IMG/VR virus record: IMGVR_UViG_3300017987_000001
Span: 62,001 to 126,000 of that record
Source of the DNA: a virus
Strand: one strand, 5' to 3'
DNA length: 64,000 nt
This document shows positions 8,762 through 15,829 of the stretch, piece by piece. Under the pieces are notes generated by a model. The model made no database searches. It worked only from the letters and a program-made list of their open reading frames with translations, and was not told the DNA's origin. Within the stretch, counting starts at the first letter, position 1; every line of letters begins with the position of its first letter. The position numbers were made by a program, and so were the translations under genes.

Positions 8762-10396
8762 TCATTCTCCCGTCAGCTTCGCGCCATCGTAGCGCGCGTC
8801 GTAGATCGGGTGCTTCTCTTCTACCATGAGACCAAGATAGCCGTCATGCTCCTGCGCAGACAGCACGTTGCTCAACTGGAATGACGTGCTGGCATTGCCG
8901 ATACCGCCCGAACCGCCGCTCATCGCGAGGCGTACGCGGCGAACGAAGCCATAGATATATCGTGGCTCCTGTGAGTCGCTGAACTTGCCGCCGCCAACCA
9001 CGCCTACCGCGATCGTGGATCCGGGAGCTACGTCGAGGCGGAAGCGTCCCGTGATACCGCCAATGCGACTGCTGCACATCTCGTTCAGCAGTACGAGCTT
9101 TGCGTAGGAATCGCCCATCTTTCCCTTGAGAAACTGGTTGTAGATCTTCGCATAGTCTTCCTCGTCGGTGGGCGTGTACTGAAACGCATCAGGATTCGCC
9201 GCATCCGGAATCCCGAACTTGTCCTTGCCAAGCGCTACCTTTGCGAGCAGACCTATCGACGGCTCGGTTGCCAGCCAGTCCGGCGCATTCACGCAAATTG
9301 CAATACCTTCATACGGCAAATCACTGATGTCGTCAGCCGATGCTTGTCCGATGACTGCGCTATATCGTGGCGCTGATGCATAAGGTGATACATGCCCGAG
9401 ATTGTTTGCGAGTACGACAACCTTCGTAACGAGGTTCGGCGTGTAGAACGAGATGTTGACATCGTGGTACTCGTCCGGCTCGACGATAATGTACGCGTCA
9501 CCACCAAGCGCACTGAAGGCGGGCGCACATGTTGCTGTATCGATGAGCGGAACGATGTGGAACGCGTATGACCGTGCAGCCGAAACAAGGGCGTGCCACA
9601 ACGTCGATGCGCGCCAATTGTAAAACAGTCGCTTAGCCAACGTCGTTGTCAGCCATTCACCGACAATCTTCCTCGGAAGATCTTCGATGATGTTCTTCAT
9701 AGAAAGCGTCAGCTCAGCTTTACCGAACTGCTCGGAATCATCCATACGCCCAAGCGCGTCAAGCGCTGACTCGTTCTCGACAGCCCCCCACACTTCCTTC
9801 GTGCTTGCAATCGCCGTGAAGAGGGGTTTGATGTAGCGAAGCCAGAGGTCGTCTACCGAGTTCTCCGGGTTGCCCGACACCGCAGCACTGAGATTGAAGA
9901 GCGCCGTCGGATTCGGATTCTCTTCATCCATGCCGACAGTGGCCGCTTCGAAGAAGCCGCCCGGCCCCTTAACCGCCGTGCGCGTTGTTCGCGTACTGGT
10001 ACCAACCAGACCAACAAGCCAGCCTGCCGCCGTAGCCCCGATTGCGACACTCCCACCGCCAAGTTGCCGCTGGGAGGTGTATGTGACACCCTGATAGTAC
10101 CCATCGAAGATAAGCGTATCTTCATCGTACGGGAAACCGGGTTCGTCCTGTGGGCTATCCTCTTCAGTCTCACCCTTTACGTAGATCTTGATTGGCGTGT
10201 AGGGCGCAGCATTAAGCAACGCATCCACCGATTCCGCCTCTTTGCCCGTACGCCCATCGCGGCCCACAACCGGGTTAAACCGCGCCGTCGGTATCTCATC
10301 AAGTGCGTACTCGATCTCGAAGTTCGAGATCTCGATGCGCGTACCGTCAAGATCCGCGTAGGCACTCCACTTGACGTGGTAGTAGTTCTCAGGCAT
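8762..10396 (-). CDS. Baseplate hub protein
   Basis: A 544-residue protein with features of tail hub proteins (T4 gp27, P2 gpD, Mu gp44 type). Near the N-terminus the segment RIEISNFEIEYALDEIPTAR (about residues 19-38) matches the hub pattern in which an attached strand is followed by 'I-P-x-A'. A 'DGYYQGVTYTSQRQLGG' segment (about 112-128) corresponds to the first barrel domain. The C-terminal part (YIYGFVRRVRLAMSGG, then TSFQLSN) resembles the second barrel, ending the beta-rich core. The gene lies one fibre-like gene after the GT32 enzyme and two before the J cluster. Its start overlaps the previous gene by eight bases. Confidence 0.65.
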   Translation of the reverse strand: MPENYYHVKWSAYADLDGTRIEISNFEIEYALDEIPTARFNPVVGRDGRTGKEAESVDALLNAAPYTPIKIYVKGETEEDSPQDEPGFPYDEDTLIFDGYYQGVTYTSQRQLGGGSVAIGATAAGWLVGLVGTSTRTTRTAVKGPGGFFEAATVGMDEENPNPTALFNLSAAVSGNPENSVDDLWLRYIKPLFTAIASTKEVWGAVENESALDALGRMDDSEQFGKAELTLSMKNIIEDLPRKIVGEWLTTTLAKRLFYNWRASTLWHALVSAARSYAFHIVPLIDTATCAPAFSALGGDAYIIVEPDEYHDVNISFYTPNLVTKVVVLANNLGHVSPYASAPRYSAVIGQASADDISDLPYEGIAICVNAPDWLATEPSIGLLAKVALGKDKFGIPDAANPDAFQYTPTDEEDYAKIYNQFLKGKMGDSYAKLVLLNEMCSSRIGGITGRFRLDVAPGSTIAVGVVGGGKFSDSQEPRYIYGFVRRVRLAMSGGSGGIGNASTSFQLSNVLSAQEHDGYLGLMVEEKHPIYDARYDGAKLTGE

Positions 10397-12251
10397 TCGT
10401 TCCCAGCCGATGCTCGTTGGTCAGGTGGATCAGCGCAAGCAGCACGCCGCTCAGCTTGTACGGCAGGTGTGGATGCTGCTCCCACAGTTCACGGAACAAG
10501 TCATACGGTGCGCGACGCGGGAAGAGTGTCTCGTACGCCTGCGCACCGATCTTCGAAATCGCAGCCGCCCGCGCGACCATGCTCATGTCTGTGGTCGGCG
10601 GGGCGATGTACTCGATCGTCCACGCGGTCTCGCCGAGCGACGTATCCACTCGTGCCTTGTAGTTGTTGTACGGAACGAGCGGAACGTAGCTCGTGATGCC
10701 GTCGACCACGTCAACGTTGAATGACTCCTGATGCGGTGTCGTCAGGCACTTCACGGTGATCGTTGCGCCAGCGAGTTCGACATCCCACGTCGCGCGGAGC
10801 CGCCCGTCAGCGCCGCCAAGCCCCGGGTCACCCGTGAACTCAAGTCCAGCCGCAGGCTGCACGAGTGGACCGTAGCCGTACCCGACAAGCGAGCGATCGC
10901 CGAGATACGTGATGCGACTATCGAGATCGGTGATGTACTCACCGTACTCCGTGGAGTGCAGCAGCCGCATGTACTGCCACACGCTGTAGTTCATCCCCGC
11001 CGTGTCTGGGGTGGTTCCGAACAGGGCACGGCGTACCGTAAGCAGCCCGCTCGGCAGATCTACCGGCCGGTAGTACGGAGGTACGTACTCTTCGCCGTAG
11101 AAGTCAGCGCCCGGACGATCAGCACCAGAAGCGTTCAGCAGGAGCGTGCGCCCGAGGTTCGGCGTCTTCCCCGAGACGGTCGGCTGAACCGTGACGCTCG
11201 GGGTGATTGGCGTATCGGACGAGGACGATGACGGCGTCGGTCCCGGGCCGGGACCGGGGCCAGTCGTTCCGTACTCGTCGGCACCGACGCTGTACAGCGC
11301 ATCGCTGCCCGGTCGATCATTGCCACGAATGCCCTTCGTGTTGGACGGAATCTGAACGGCGGAGCCGCTGCCTTCGAGTACGCCGCCCGATGCAACCATG
11401 AGGAAGTCAGGATCGCTGGAGACAAGCGACTTGAACTCGGCCGGAAGGATCGTCGTGAAGTTACTGCTTCCGCCACCGCCCCATATGCCGTTCCCGGCGC
11501 TGGCATCAGACGACGCGTTGTTGTACCCCGCGTACGGGTCCAGATTGAAGCCGGAGAAGTCACTGGTGAGACTCCCCACAGATACACAATTGCGCACGAT
11601 ACCCGCGCCGCCGAAGGCAAACCCATCTGCGACATTCCAAATACCGTAGTTGGCGCAGTAGTATGCCGTAAGGTTCTCGAAGCGTCCCGATCCCGAGCCG
11701 AAGTAGCCCGGAGCGATTCCGATCCCCACGTCGTTCCAGTGGTACGCCTTGAGGTTCCACGCATCGATGTCGCCGCCGAGCGACTGCAGGCTGATACCGA
11801 TAACACCAAACAACTCGACGTCGAGGAGACTACCAATTGCGATGAGATCGTGCGCTACAATATCCACAGATCCCGAATAGTTGATGAGCTGAAACGCCGT
11901 CTCAGCATCCGTCAAGCCCGTCTCGTCGACCTGTAGATTCTTCACTTCGAACGTACCGGTACCGTTCACTTCCATGCGAACGATAGGCGTACCGGGGTTG
12001 GCAAGCACCTGAATGAGATTGCCCACACCGGCAACCCCGTAGTGTGGCGTATCGGAATCGAATGTGAGCGCGTAGCCGTTGAGATCGATGCCCGCAGCAC
12101 CACCCGCGTAGGGCGTGCCCGGCTCACTCGTATTTCCCGTCTGCATGACATAGAGGTTGCCGGTAAGATCGTCGAGGTCAGCAATCAACGCCGACCACGT
12201 CGTGAACGTCTTGCCGGGTCCAACCTCTACGTAACCTGACGTAGTAGCCAT
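10389..12251 (-). CDS. Beta-helix tail tip or fibre protein (620 aa)
   Basis: A 620-residue protein. Residues 1-300 look like a right-handed parallel beta-helix: it opens with GPGKTFTTWSALIADL, as in pectate-lyase-type proteins, and continues with short repeats in Asn, Gly, Ile and Val. A proline/serine linker (GPGPGPGPTPSSSSSD, about 326-341) separates this from the second half, which is less repetitive and ends in a helical region. The motif 'DRPGxDxxY' occurs on both sides of the linker. It is flanked by the GT32 enzyme and the hub. A receptor- or glycan-binding role at the tail tip is inferred; no catalytic residues can be assigned. Confidence 0.55.
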   Translation of the reverse strand: MATTSGYVEVGPGKTFTTWSALIADLDDLTGNLYVMQTGNTSEPGTPYAGGAAGIDLNGYALTFDSDTPHYGVAGVGNLIQVLANPGTPIVRMEVNGTGTFEVKNLQVDETGLTDAETAFQLINYSGSVDIVAHDLIAIGSLLDVELFGVIGISLQSLGGDIDAWNLKAYHWNDVGIGIAPGYFGSGSGRFENLTAYYCANYGIWNVADGFAFGGAGIVRNCVSVGSLTSDFSGFNLDPYAGYNNASSDASAGNGIWGGGGSSNFTTILPAEFKSLVSSDPDFLMVASGGVLEGSGSAVQIPSNTKGIRGNDRPGSDALYSVGADEYGTTGPGPGPGPTPSSSSSDTPITPSVTVQPTVSGKTPNLGRTLLLNASGADRPGADFYGEEYVPPYYRPVDLPSGLLTVRRALFGTTPDTAGMNYSVWQYMRLLHSTEYGEYITDLDSRITYLGDRSLVGYGYGPLVQPAAGLEFTGDPGLGGADGRLRATWDVELAGATITVKCLTTPHQESFNVDVVDGITSYVPLVPYNNYKARVDTSLGETAWTIEYIAPPTTDMSMVARAAAISKIGAQAYETLFPRRAPYDLFRELWEQHPHLPYKLSGVLLALIHLTNEHRLGTNA

Positions 12252-12252
12252 A

Positions 12253-12897
12253 CTACTTCACCCACGCATCCTTTTTGGGCTTGCCCCAGCCAGCTGCCGG
12301 GCGCTTCTTCTTGGGAGTGCCCTTCAAGTGCTCGCGCCAATCCCCCGAGTGATAGTGCGTTGCGATTGCTCCGCTCTCGCGCTTCGCCGACTCCAAGAAT
12401 GCGTAGTGGAACCGGCACACGTTCGGGAACTTGCGCGTGACACGCTCCAGCGCGCAGCGAATCGAAGCTGGACGCGAGAGGAGAAGCTCTTTGCTGCGAC
12501 TGATCTCGTGAACCATTTCAGCAAGCCACGGGTGTCCGGGAGGGGCGCCGAAGCTCGAACTGGCGAGCATGTCGCGCGTGCGCTTCGATATGAACGCATC
12601 ATCCTCGCCCATGAACATCAGCAGGTTATCGATCGGCTGAAGGCATTCGATATCGCAGTCAAGGTAGATGCCGCCAAGCTGGTAGATGATCTCGAAGCGC
12701 GCAACGTCGGAAATCAGCACGGGATCATTGGTATCCATCACCCACGAGTTCAGAAGGTTCGGGAGATCTTCAGCCGACCAGAGCTTCACCCGCCACTCCG
12801 GGTTCTTCGTCACCCACGACTGAACGCAACGATGCTGTATGGCAGGCAGCTCGTTGTAGCCTTGCATCCAGATGAAGTGAACGATCTTCGGGATCAT
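12253..12897 (-). CDS. GT32-family glycosyltransferase
   Basis: A 214-residue protein of the glycosyltransferase 32 type (OCH1/capsular transferase fold, DXD sugar-nucleotide binding). It begins MIPKIVHFIWMQG, the family's N-terminal strand, and has VLISDVARFEIIYQLGGIYL followed by DCD (about residues 61-83), the hallmark S-D-x-x-R...GG-x-Y-x-D-x-D with DxD coordinating the metal and sugar nucleotide. The C-terminus is basic with PKKKRP and GKPKKDAW. It stands alone between a small baseplate-region gene and the beta-helix tail protein, with almost no spacing. Substrate unknown; a virion protein is my preferred guess because of the neighbours, host surface sugar is the alternative. Confidence 0.85.
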   Translation of the reverse strand: MIPKIVHFIWMQGYNELPAIQHRCVQSWVTKNPEWRVKLWSAEDLPNLLNSWVMDTNDPVLISDVARFEIIYQLGGIYLDCDIECLQPIDNLLMFMGEDDAFISKRTRDMLASSSFGAPPGHPWLAEMVHEISRSKELLLSRPASIRCALERVTRKFPNVCRFHYAFLESAKRESGAIATHYHSGDWREHLKGTPKKKRPAAGWGKPKKDAWVK

Positions 12898-12899
12898 CG

Positions 12900-13355
12900 C
12901 TATTCCTTCGGCAACGTACGAATGTCCATTGAGAAGTTCGCAAGCATAAGTCGCGCGTCCACCGGCTGAACGATAAGCCGCGTCAGGAAGCCCTCGGAAC
13001 TCTCGGAGCCGTACGTTGCGGTAACGACCTCTTTCCGTTGCGACGCTCTGTTCGCGTTGTAGTACGCGAACACTTCTTCGATGCCGTTCTGCCCCGGGTT
13101 GTTACATAGCCCGGCAAACAGTTGCCCGCGCACCGATACGTTCCCCATGAGATCGCCGAAGACGTACACGTAGACCGGGCCGCCCAGTGACGGCTGGAAC
13201 TGTACGTTCACCTGCTGACCCCACGAGACACTGTTGATCAGTCCCGCCATGAGATCGAAGGTCGGGCTGAATCGGATCTTCGCCGGAACGCCTCCGCCTC
13301 GGCAGATCTGCAGAGACGTGACGAGTCCTCTACGACATGTGAGAATCTCAGCCAT
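12900..13355 (-). CDS. Small tail or baseplate structural protein (151 aa)
   Basis: A 151-residue, beta-rich protein containing QQVNVQFQPSLGGPVYVYVF and GNVSVRGQLFAG (about residues 47-82) and ending NFSMDIRTLPKE. This looks like a small tail-tube-like or baseplate barrel protein, as found between tape measure and hub genes in many contractile tails. Its ATG overlaps the end of the tape-measure-like gene by eight bases. No family can be assigned firmly from sequence alone. Confidence 0.5.
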   Translation of the reverse strand: MAEILTCRRGLVTSLQICRGGGVPAKIRFSPTFDLMAGLINSVSWGQQVNVQFQPSLGGPVYVYVFGDLMGNVSVRGQLFAGLCNNPGQNGIEEVFAYYNANRASQRKEVVTATYGSESSEGFLTRLIVQPVDARLMLANFSMDIRTLPKE

Positions 13356-14577
13356 TCATCTCACCTTCGATGCGTACGACACGGGCGTTCAGCTGTGCAA
13401 GTGCTTCGCTGTTGTCCGCGCCGCCCTGCGACATGCCTTCCAGCCGCAGCGTCCCTTCGATCGTCATGTTGCCGCCACCGCCCTGCCCGCCAGCAGTTCC
13501 ACCGCCGCCGGTCGCGGCTGCTGCCATCTGCGCCGGGCGCTGCGCGCTAGTGGGCGCGGCTGCCGCTGCCGGGTTATCTGAGGCGGGTGTGGAACGCCTT
13601 AGTTCAGCGGCAGCCGCATTCCTTTGGACAGCTCCCGCATTCGGCGGAAGCTCCGACCCCGATGACTCCTTCGATCCCGCCCGATGCACCACCGACACAT
13701 CGCTGGCAGTTACGTTCGTCTTGGTCTCATCGCCCTCAATGATCATGGGGCTGCCTGCGGGGGCCGCGCCCTGCGTCTCAAAGCGCGGGATCGCGCGGGA
13801 GAGCTTGCGCGCCTCCGGCTCCTTGAGTGTTCTCTTCGTCGGCTTGGGCGCATCCTTGGTCTCCGGCGTGCGCATCTTCTGTGCCACGAAGTCTGGAACG
13901 GACTGGCGAGAAGTGGAATTCTGTGGAATCTGAGGAGCGGTGCTCTTCGGCGGCTCGCGGCGCTCGATACTCGCCGAGCTTCGGTCTACCGTACGGCTGC
14001 GCGGCTCGCGCTGTACGGGAGTAGGCGACTTGCCTTCCTTCTTCTTGATCTCAGCGATCTTCTCCGCCGCCCGCTTACGCGTCTCCGGATTCACGAACGG
14101 CAGCCGTCCCGCCTCCTTGGCCTTTGCCGTCTTGATCAGCGAGGAGGTCTTGTCGGTAGGTGACGTAGGACGTGCGACAGCCTGTGTCTGGGGTGTGGAC
14201 GTCGGACGTTTCGTGTCCGGGGTCGCTGCGCGCTGCTGCCGCGACGGGGTCTTGGATTGTTGGACGCGTTCAACTATTCGCTCGGTCCGCTGAACCTCAC
14301 GGTCGACCCGATCGCCTGCGCGCTGCACACTCTGAGCAACAGGCTTGCTCGTTTCGCGCGTCCGCGACAGCTTGTCGATCGCGGCATTGAGTGAGGTAAG
14401 TCCGTTCTTGAAGTCGCGAGAGAAGCGGCGAAGGTTGGAGTCTTCACGCTGCTCTGGCCGACGCGCTTGGTGTTTCGGTGGCGCGGGCGGCTTGATGTCG
14501 TCGAGCGACGGTCGCTTCTTCTTAGCGCCGGACGCGTCGTCGTTTCGCCTTCTTCGTTCTCCGAGGAAGTCCGGCAT
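13348..14577 (-). CDS. Disordered basic protein, tape-measure candidate
   Basis: A 409-residue protein rich in Lys, Arg, Pro, Ser, Thr and Ala, apparently disordered for most of its length, with a short helical region around residues 50-110 (NGLTSLNAAIDKLSRTRE, then VDREVQRTERIVERVQ). The C-terminal 40 residues form a compact end (NMTIEGTLRLEGMSQGG, then LNARVVRIEGEM). It directly follows, and overlaps, the second frame of the probable frameshifted chaperone, the place of the tape measure protein in most long tails; the 'GTLRLEG' end also fits that. It is short for a contractile tail and lacks a hydrophobic middle, so the call is tentative. ATG follows AAGGAG. Confidence 0.45.
   Translation of the reverse strand: MPDFLGERRRRNDDASGAKKKRPSLDDIKPPAPPKHQARRPEQREDSNLRRFSRDFKNGLTSLNAAIDKLSRTRETSKPVAQSVQRAGDRVDREVQRTERIVERVQQSKTPSRQQRAATPDTKRPTSTPQTQAVARPTSPTDKTSSLIKTAKAKEAGRLPFVNPETRKRAAEKIAEIKKKEGKSPTPVQREPRSRTVDRSSASIERREPPKSTAPQIPQNSTSRQSVPDFVAQKMRTPETKDAPKPTKRTLKEPEARKLSRAIPRFETQGAAPAGSPMIIEGDETKTNVTASDVSVVHRAGSKESSGSELPPNAGAVQRNAAAAELRRSTPASDNPAAAAAPTSAQRPAQMAAAATGGGGTAGGQGGGGNMTIEGTLRLEGMSQGGADNSEALAQLNARVVRIEGEMNG
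14256..14277. repeat. Imperfect copy of a 22-bp palindrome
   Basis: The site reads ATTGTTGGACG then CGTTCAACTAT, an imperfect dyad matching the perfect palindrome at 50104-50125 and the one at 20442-20455. This copy lies inside the tape-measure candidate, encoding part of RIVERVQQSK, so it may be a chance match or a weaker site. Confidence 0.4.
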
Positions 14578-15067
14578 GACGACTCCTTCTCTTGCTCTTC
14601 TGCTTCATCGTGTGCGCATGCTCTGTGGCTTGCTTGCGCAGTTCCATCTCCATCTTCACTGCGTCTTCGATCCGCTTCGCTTCGGCATCCAGCTCCGCCT
14701 GCATCTTCTGGAGCATCGCCATGTGCTGCGGATCCTTACGGCGTTCCTGCGCCTCGCGATACGCCTGCGCAGCCGTCTTCATCGGCGCCCATTGTAGCCA
14801 CGGCATTGCCAGTCGGCCACAGGTATTGAACTTCGTTTGTGCGCCTTCCGTCTCTTCGCGGAACGAGTCGCCCGTCGCCGAGCCTGCCAGAACGATGTGC
14901 TCCATGTAGAGCATCTCGTGCATCTTGACGAGCAGTTCGTTCTCGATGGTACGAAAAACTACCGCCTCCTTCACGTGCCATATGGGCGAGTTACTCGCCT
15001 TGCTGAAATCGATCGCTCCACTCAGGTGGCTTCGGATTGCGAGCTGGCACCACCGACTTGCCAAAAA
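14522..15067 (-). CDS. Second part of tail assembly chaperone, -1 frame extension
   Basis: From about 15022 to 14522 the only sensible coding frame is one that is -1 relative to the gene ending at 15022 and is already open upstream of that stop. It encodes FSKASNSPIWHVKEAV, MHEMLYMEHIVLAG and a helical, Gln/Glu/Lys-rich tail ending TKKAKRRRVRR. I found no well-placed independent start with a ribosome binding site. A run of five T on the minus strand (15067-15063) gives frame-0 GAT TTT TGG, allowing the P-site Phe tRNA to move from TTT to TTT. This is the layout of gpG/gpGT tail chaperones, with the tape-measure candidate next. The exact slip site is inferred. Confidence 0.55.
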   Translation of the reverse strand, partial: FLASRWCQLAIRSHLSGAIDFSKASNSPIWHVKEAVVFRTIENELLVKMHEMLYMEHIVLAGSATGDSFREETEGAQTKFNTCGRLAMPWLQWAPMKTAAQAYREAQERRKDPQHMAMLQKMQAELDAEAKRIEDAVKMEMELRKQATEHAHTMKQKSKRRSRHAGLPRRTKKAKRRRVRR

Positions 15068-15816
15068 TCCGAGTCCATTGCCCGTTCCAGCATGACGTCC
15101 AGATGCAGTCGGAAGACGCGCGTCGCGCGAAGCAGCGCCCGGTACACGACTGAGTTCTTGATGCCTTCGTCGATGCGCTCCTTGACCAGCTCGCGCAGAT
15201 TCGATCCTGTGGCCGCCTCCATAATCTGGTTGCCGGACCACATCACCTTCGCGATGTTGGAGACCATGCGATAACGATCCAGCATGATGTCCCAGTCATC
15301 CTGCGTCTCGATCTCACCCATCTTCTGATCGAGCGAAAGCTGCATGAAGATGCGATCATCGATGAGCGCGGGCCGGTCTGTCATTTCGACAATGAGCATT
15401 CCGCCGAAGAGCTGGTATTCCTTGGTATATAGCGTATCACCAAAGAGGCATCGCATGAACCGCTGCTTGTCCTCGTCGGTGGGCTGGGCAGCCGCCTGCA
15501 TCGCCAGCTCCTCCGGGTCAGGCTCGTCATCAACCTCGTCAGGTTGGCTCAGGACGGCCCTCAGAGCCTCCAGCTCGGCCGTAACGTCCGGCTGAATCTT
15601 CTGGGTCTCCTCGCTCTCGTCAGGCTCTCTGAGAGGCTCTGGTGGCGTCTCAGCTGCCTTCTCGGCTTCCAGCACGCGCGGGTCGAGCGGCGCAGGCTCG
15701 GAGACGAGCTTCTCCATATCCCCCAGCTGCTCGCGCTTCTCCGGCGAGAGATCCTTGAAGTTCTTCACCGGTCCCAACTCTGGCCCTCTCGGGGGCTGAT
15801 CGAAATTCTGTCCCAT
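15022..15816 (-). CDS. Tail assembly chaperone, first frame (gpG-like)
   Basis: A 264-residue acidic protein. The N-terminal 110 residues are Pro/Glu-rich and likely disordered; the rest is helical (DKQRFMRCLFGDTLYTKEY, IETQDDWDIMLDRYRMV, LRELVKERIDEG). It ends DSDFWQVGGASSQSEAT. Its 3' end overlaps a long -1 frame that carries on into the tape-measure candidate, as in gpG/gpGT chaperones which bind the tape measure during tail assembly. The 'E-L-x-x-L' rich acidic helix-forming character fits. The ATG at 15816 is behind GAGGAGG. Identification rests on genomic arrangement rather than on a conserved motif. Confidence 0.5.
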   Translation of the reverse strand: MGQNFDQPPRGPELGPVKNFKDLSPEKREQLGDMEKLVSEPAPLDPRVLEAEKAAETPPEPLREPDESEETQKIQPDVTAELEALRAVLSQPDEVDDEPDPEELAMQAAAQPTDEDKQRFMRCLFGDTLYTKEYQLFGGMLIVEMTDRPALIDDRIFMQLSLDQKMGEIETQDDWDIMLDRYRMVSNIAKVMWSGNQIMEAATGSNLRELVKERIDEGIKNSVVYRALLRATRVFRLHLDVMLERAMDSDFWQVGGASSQSEAT

Positions 15817-15829
15817 GCTTCCTCCTCGA

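Noticed and set aside
15068-15241. Upstream half of the -1 frame as an independent gene start
   Set aside because: This part is antisense-free but overlaps the coding region of the chaperone's first frame, and its residues look like a frame shadow. Only the part after the frame-0 stop has coding character.
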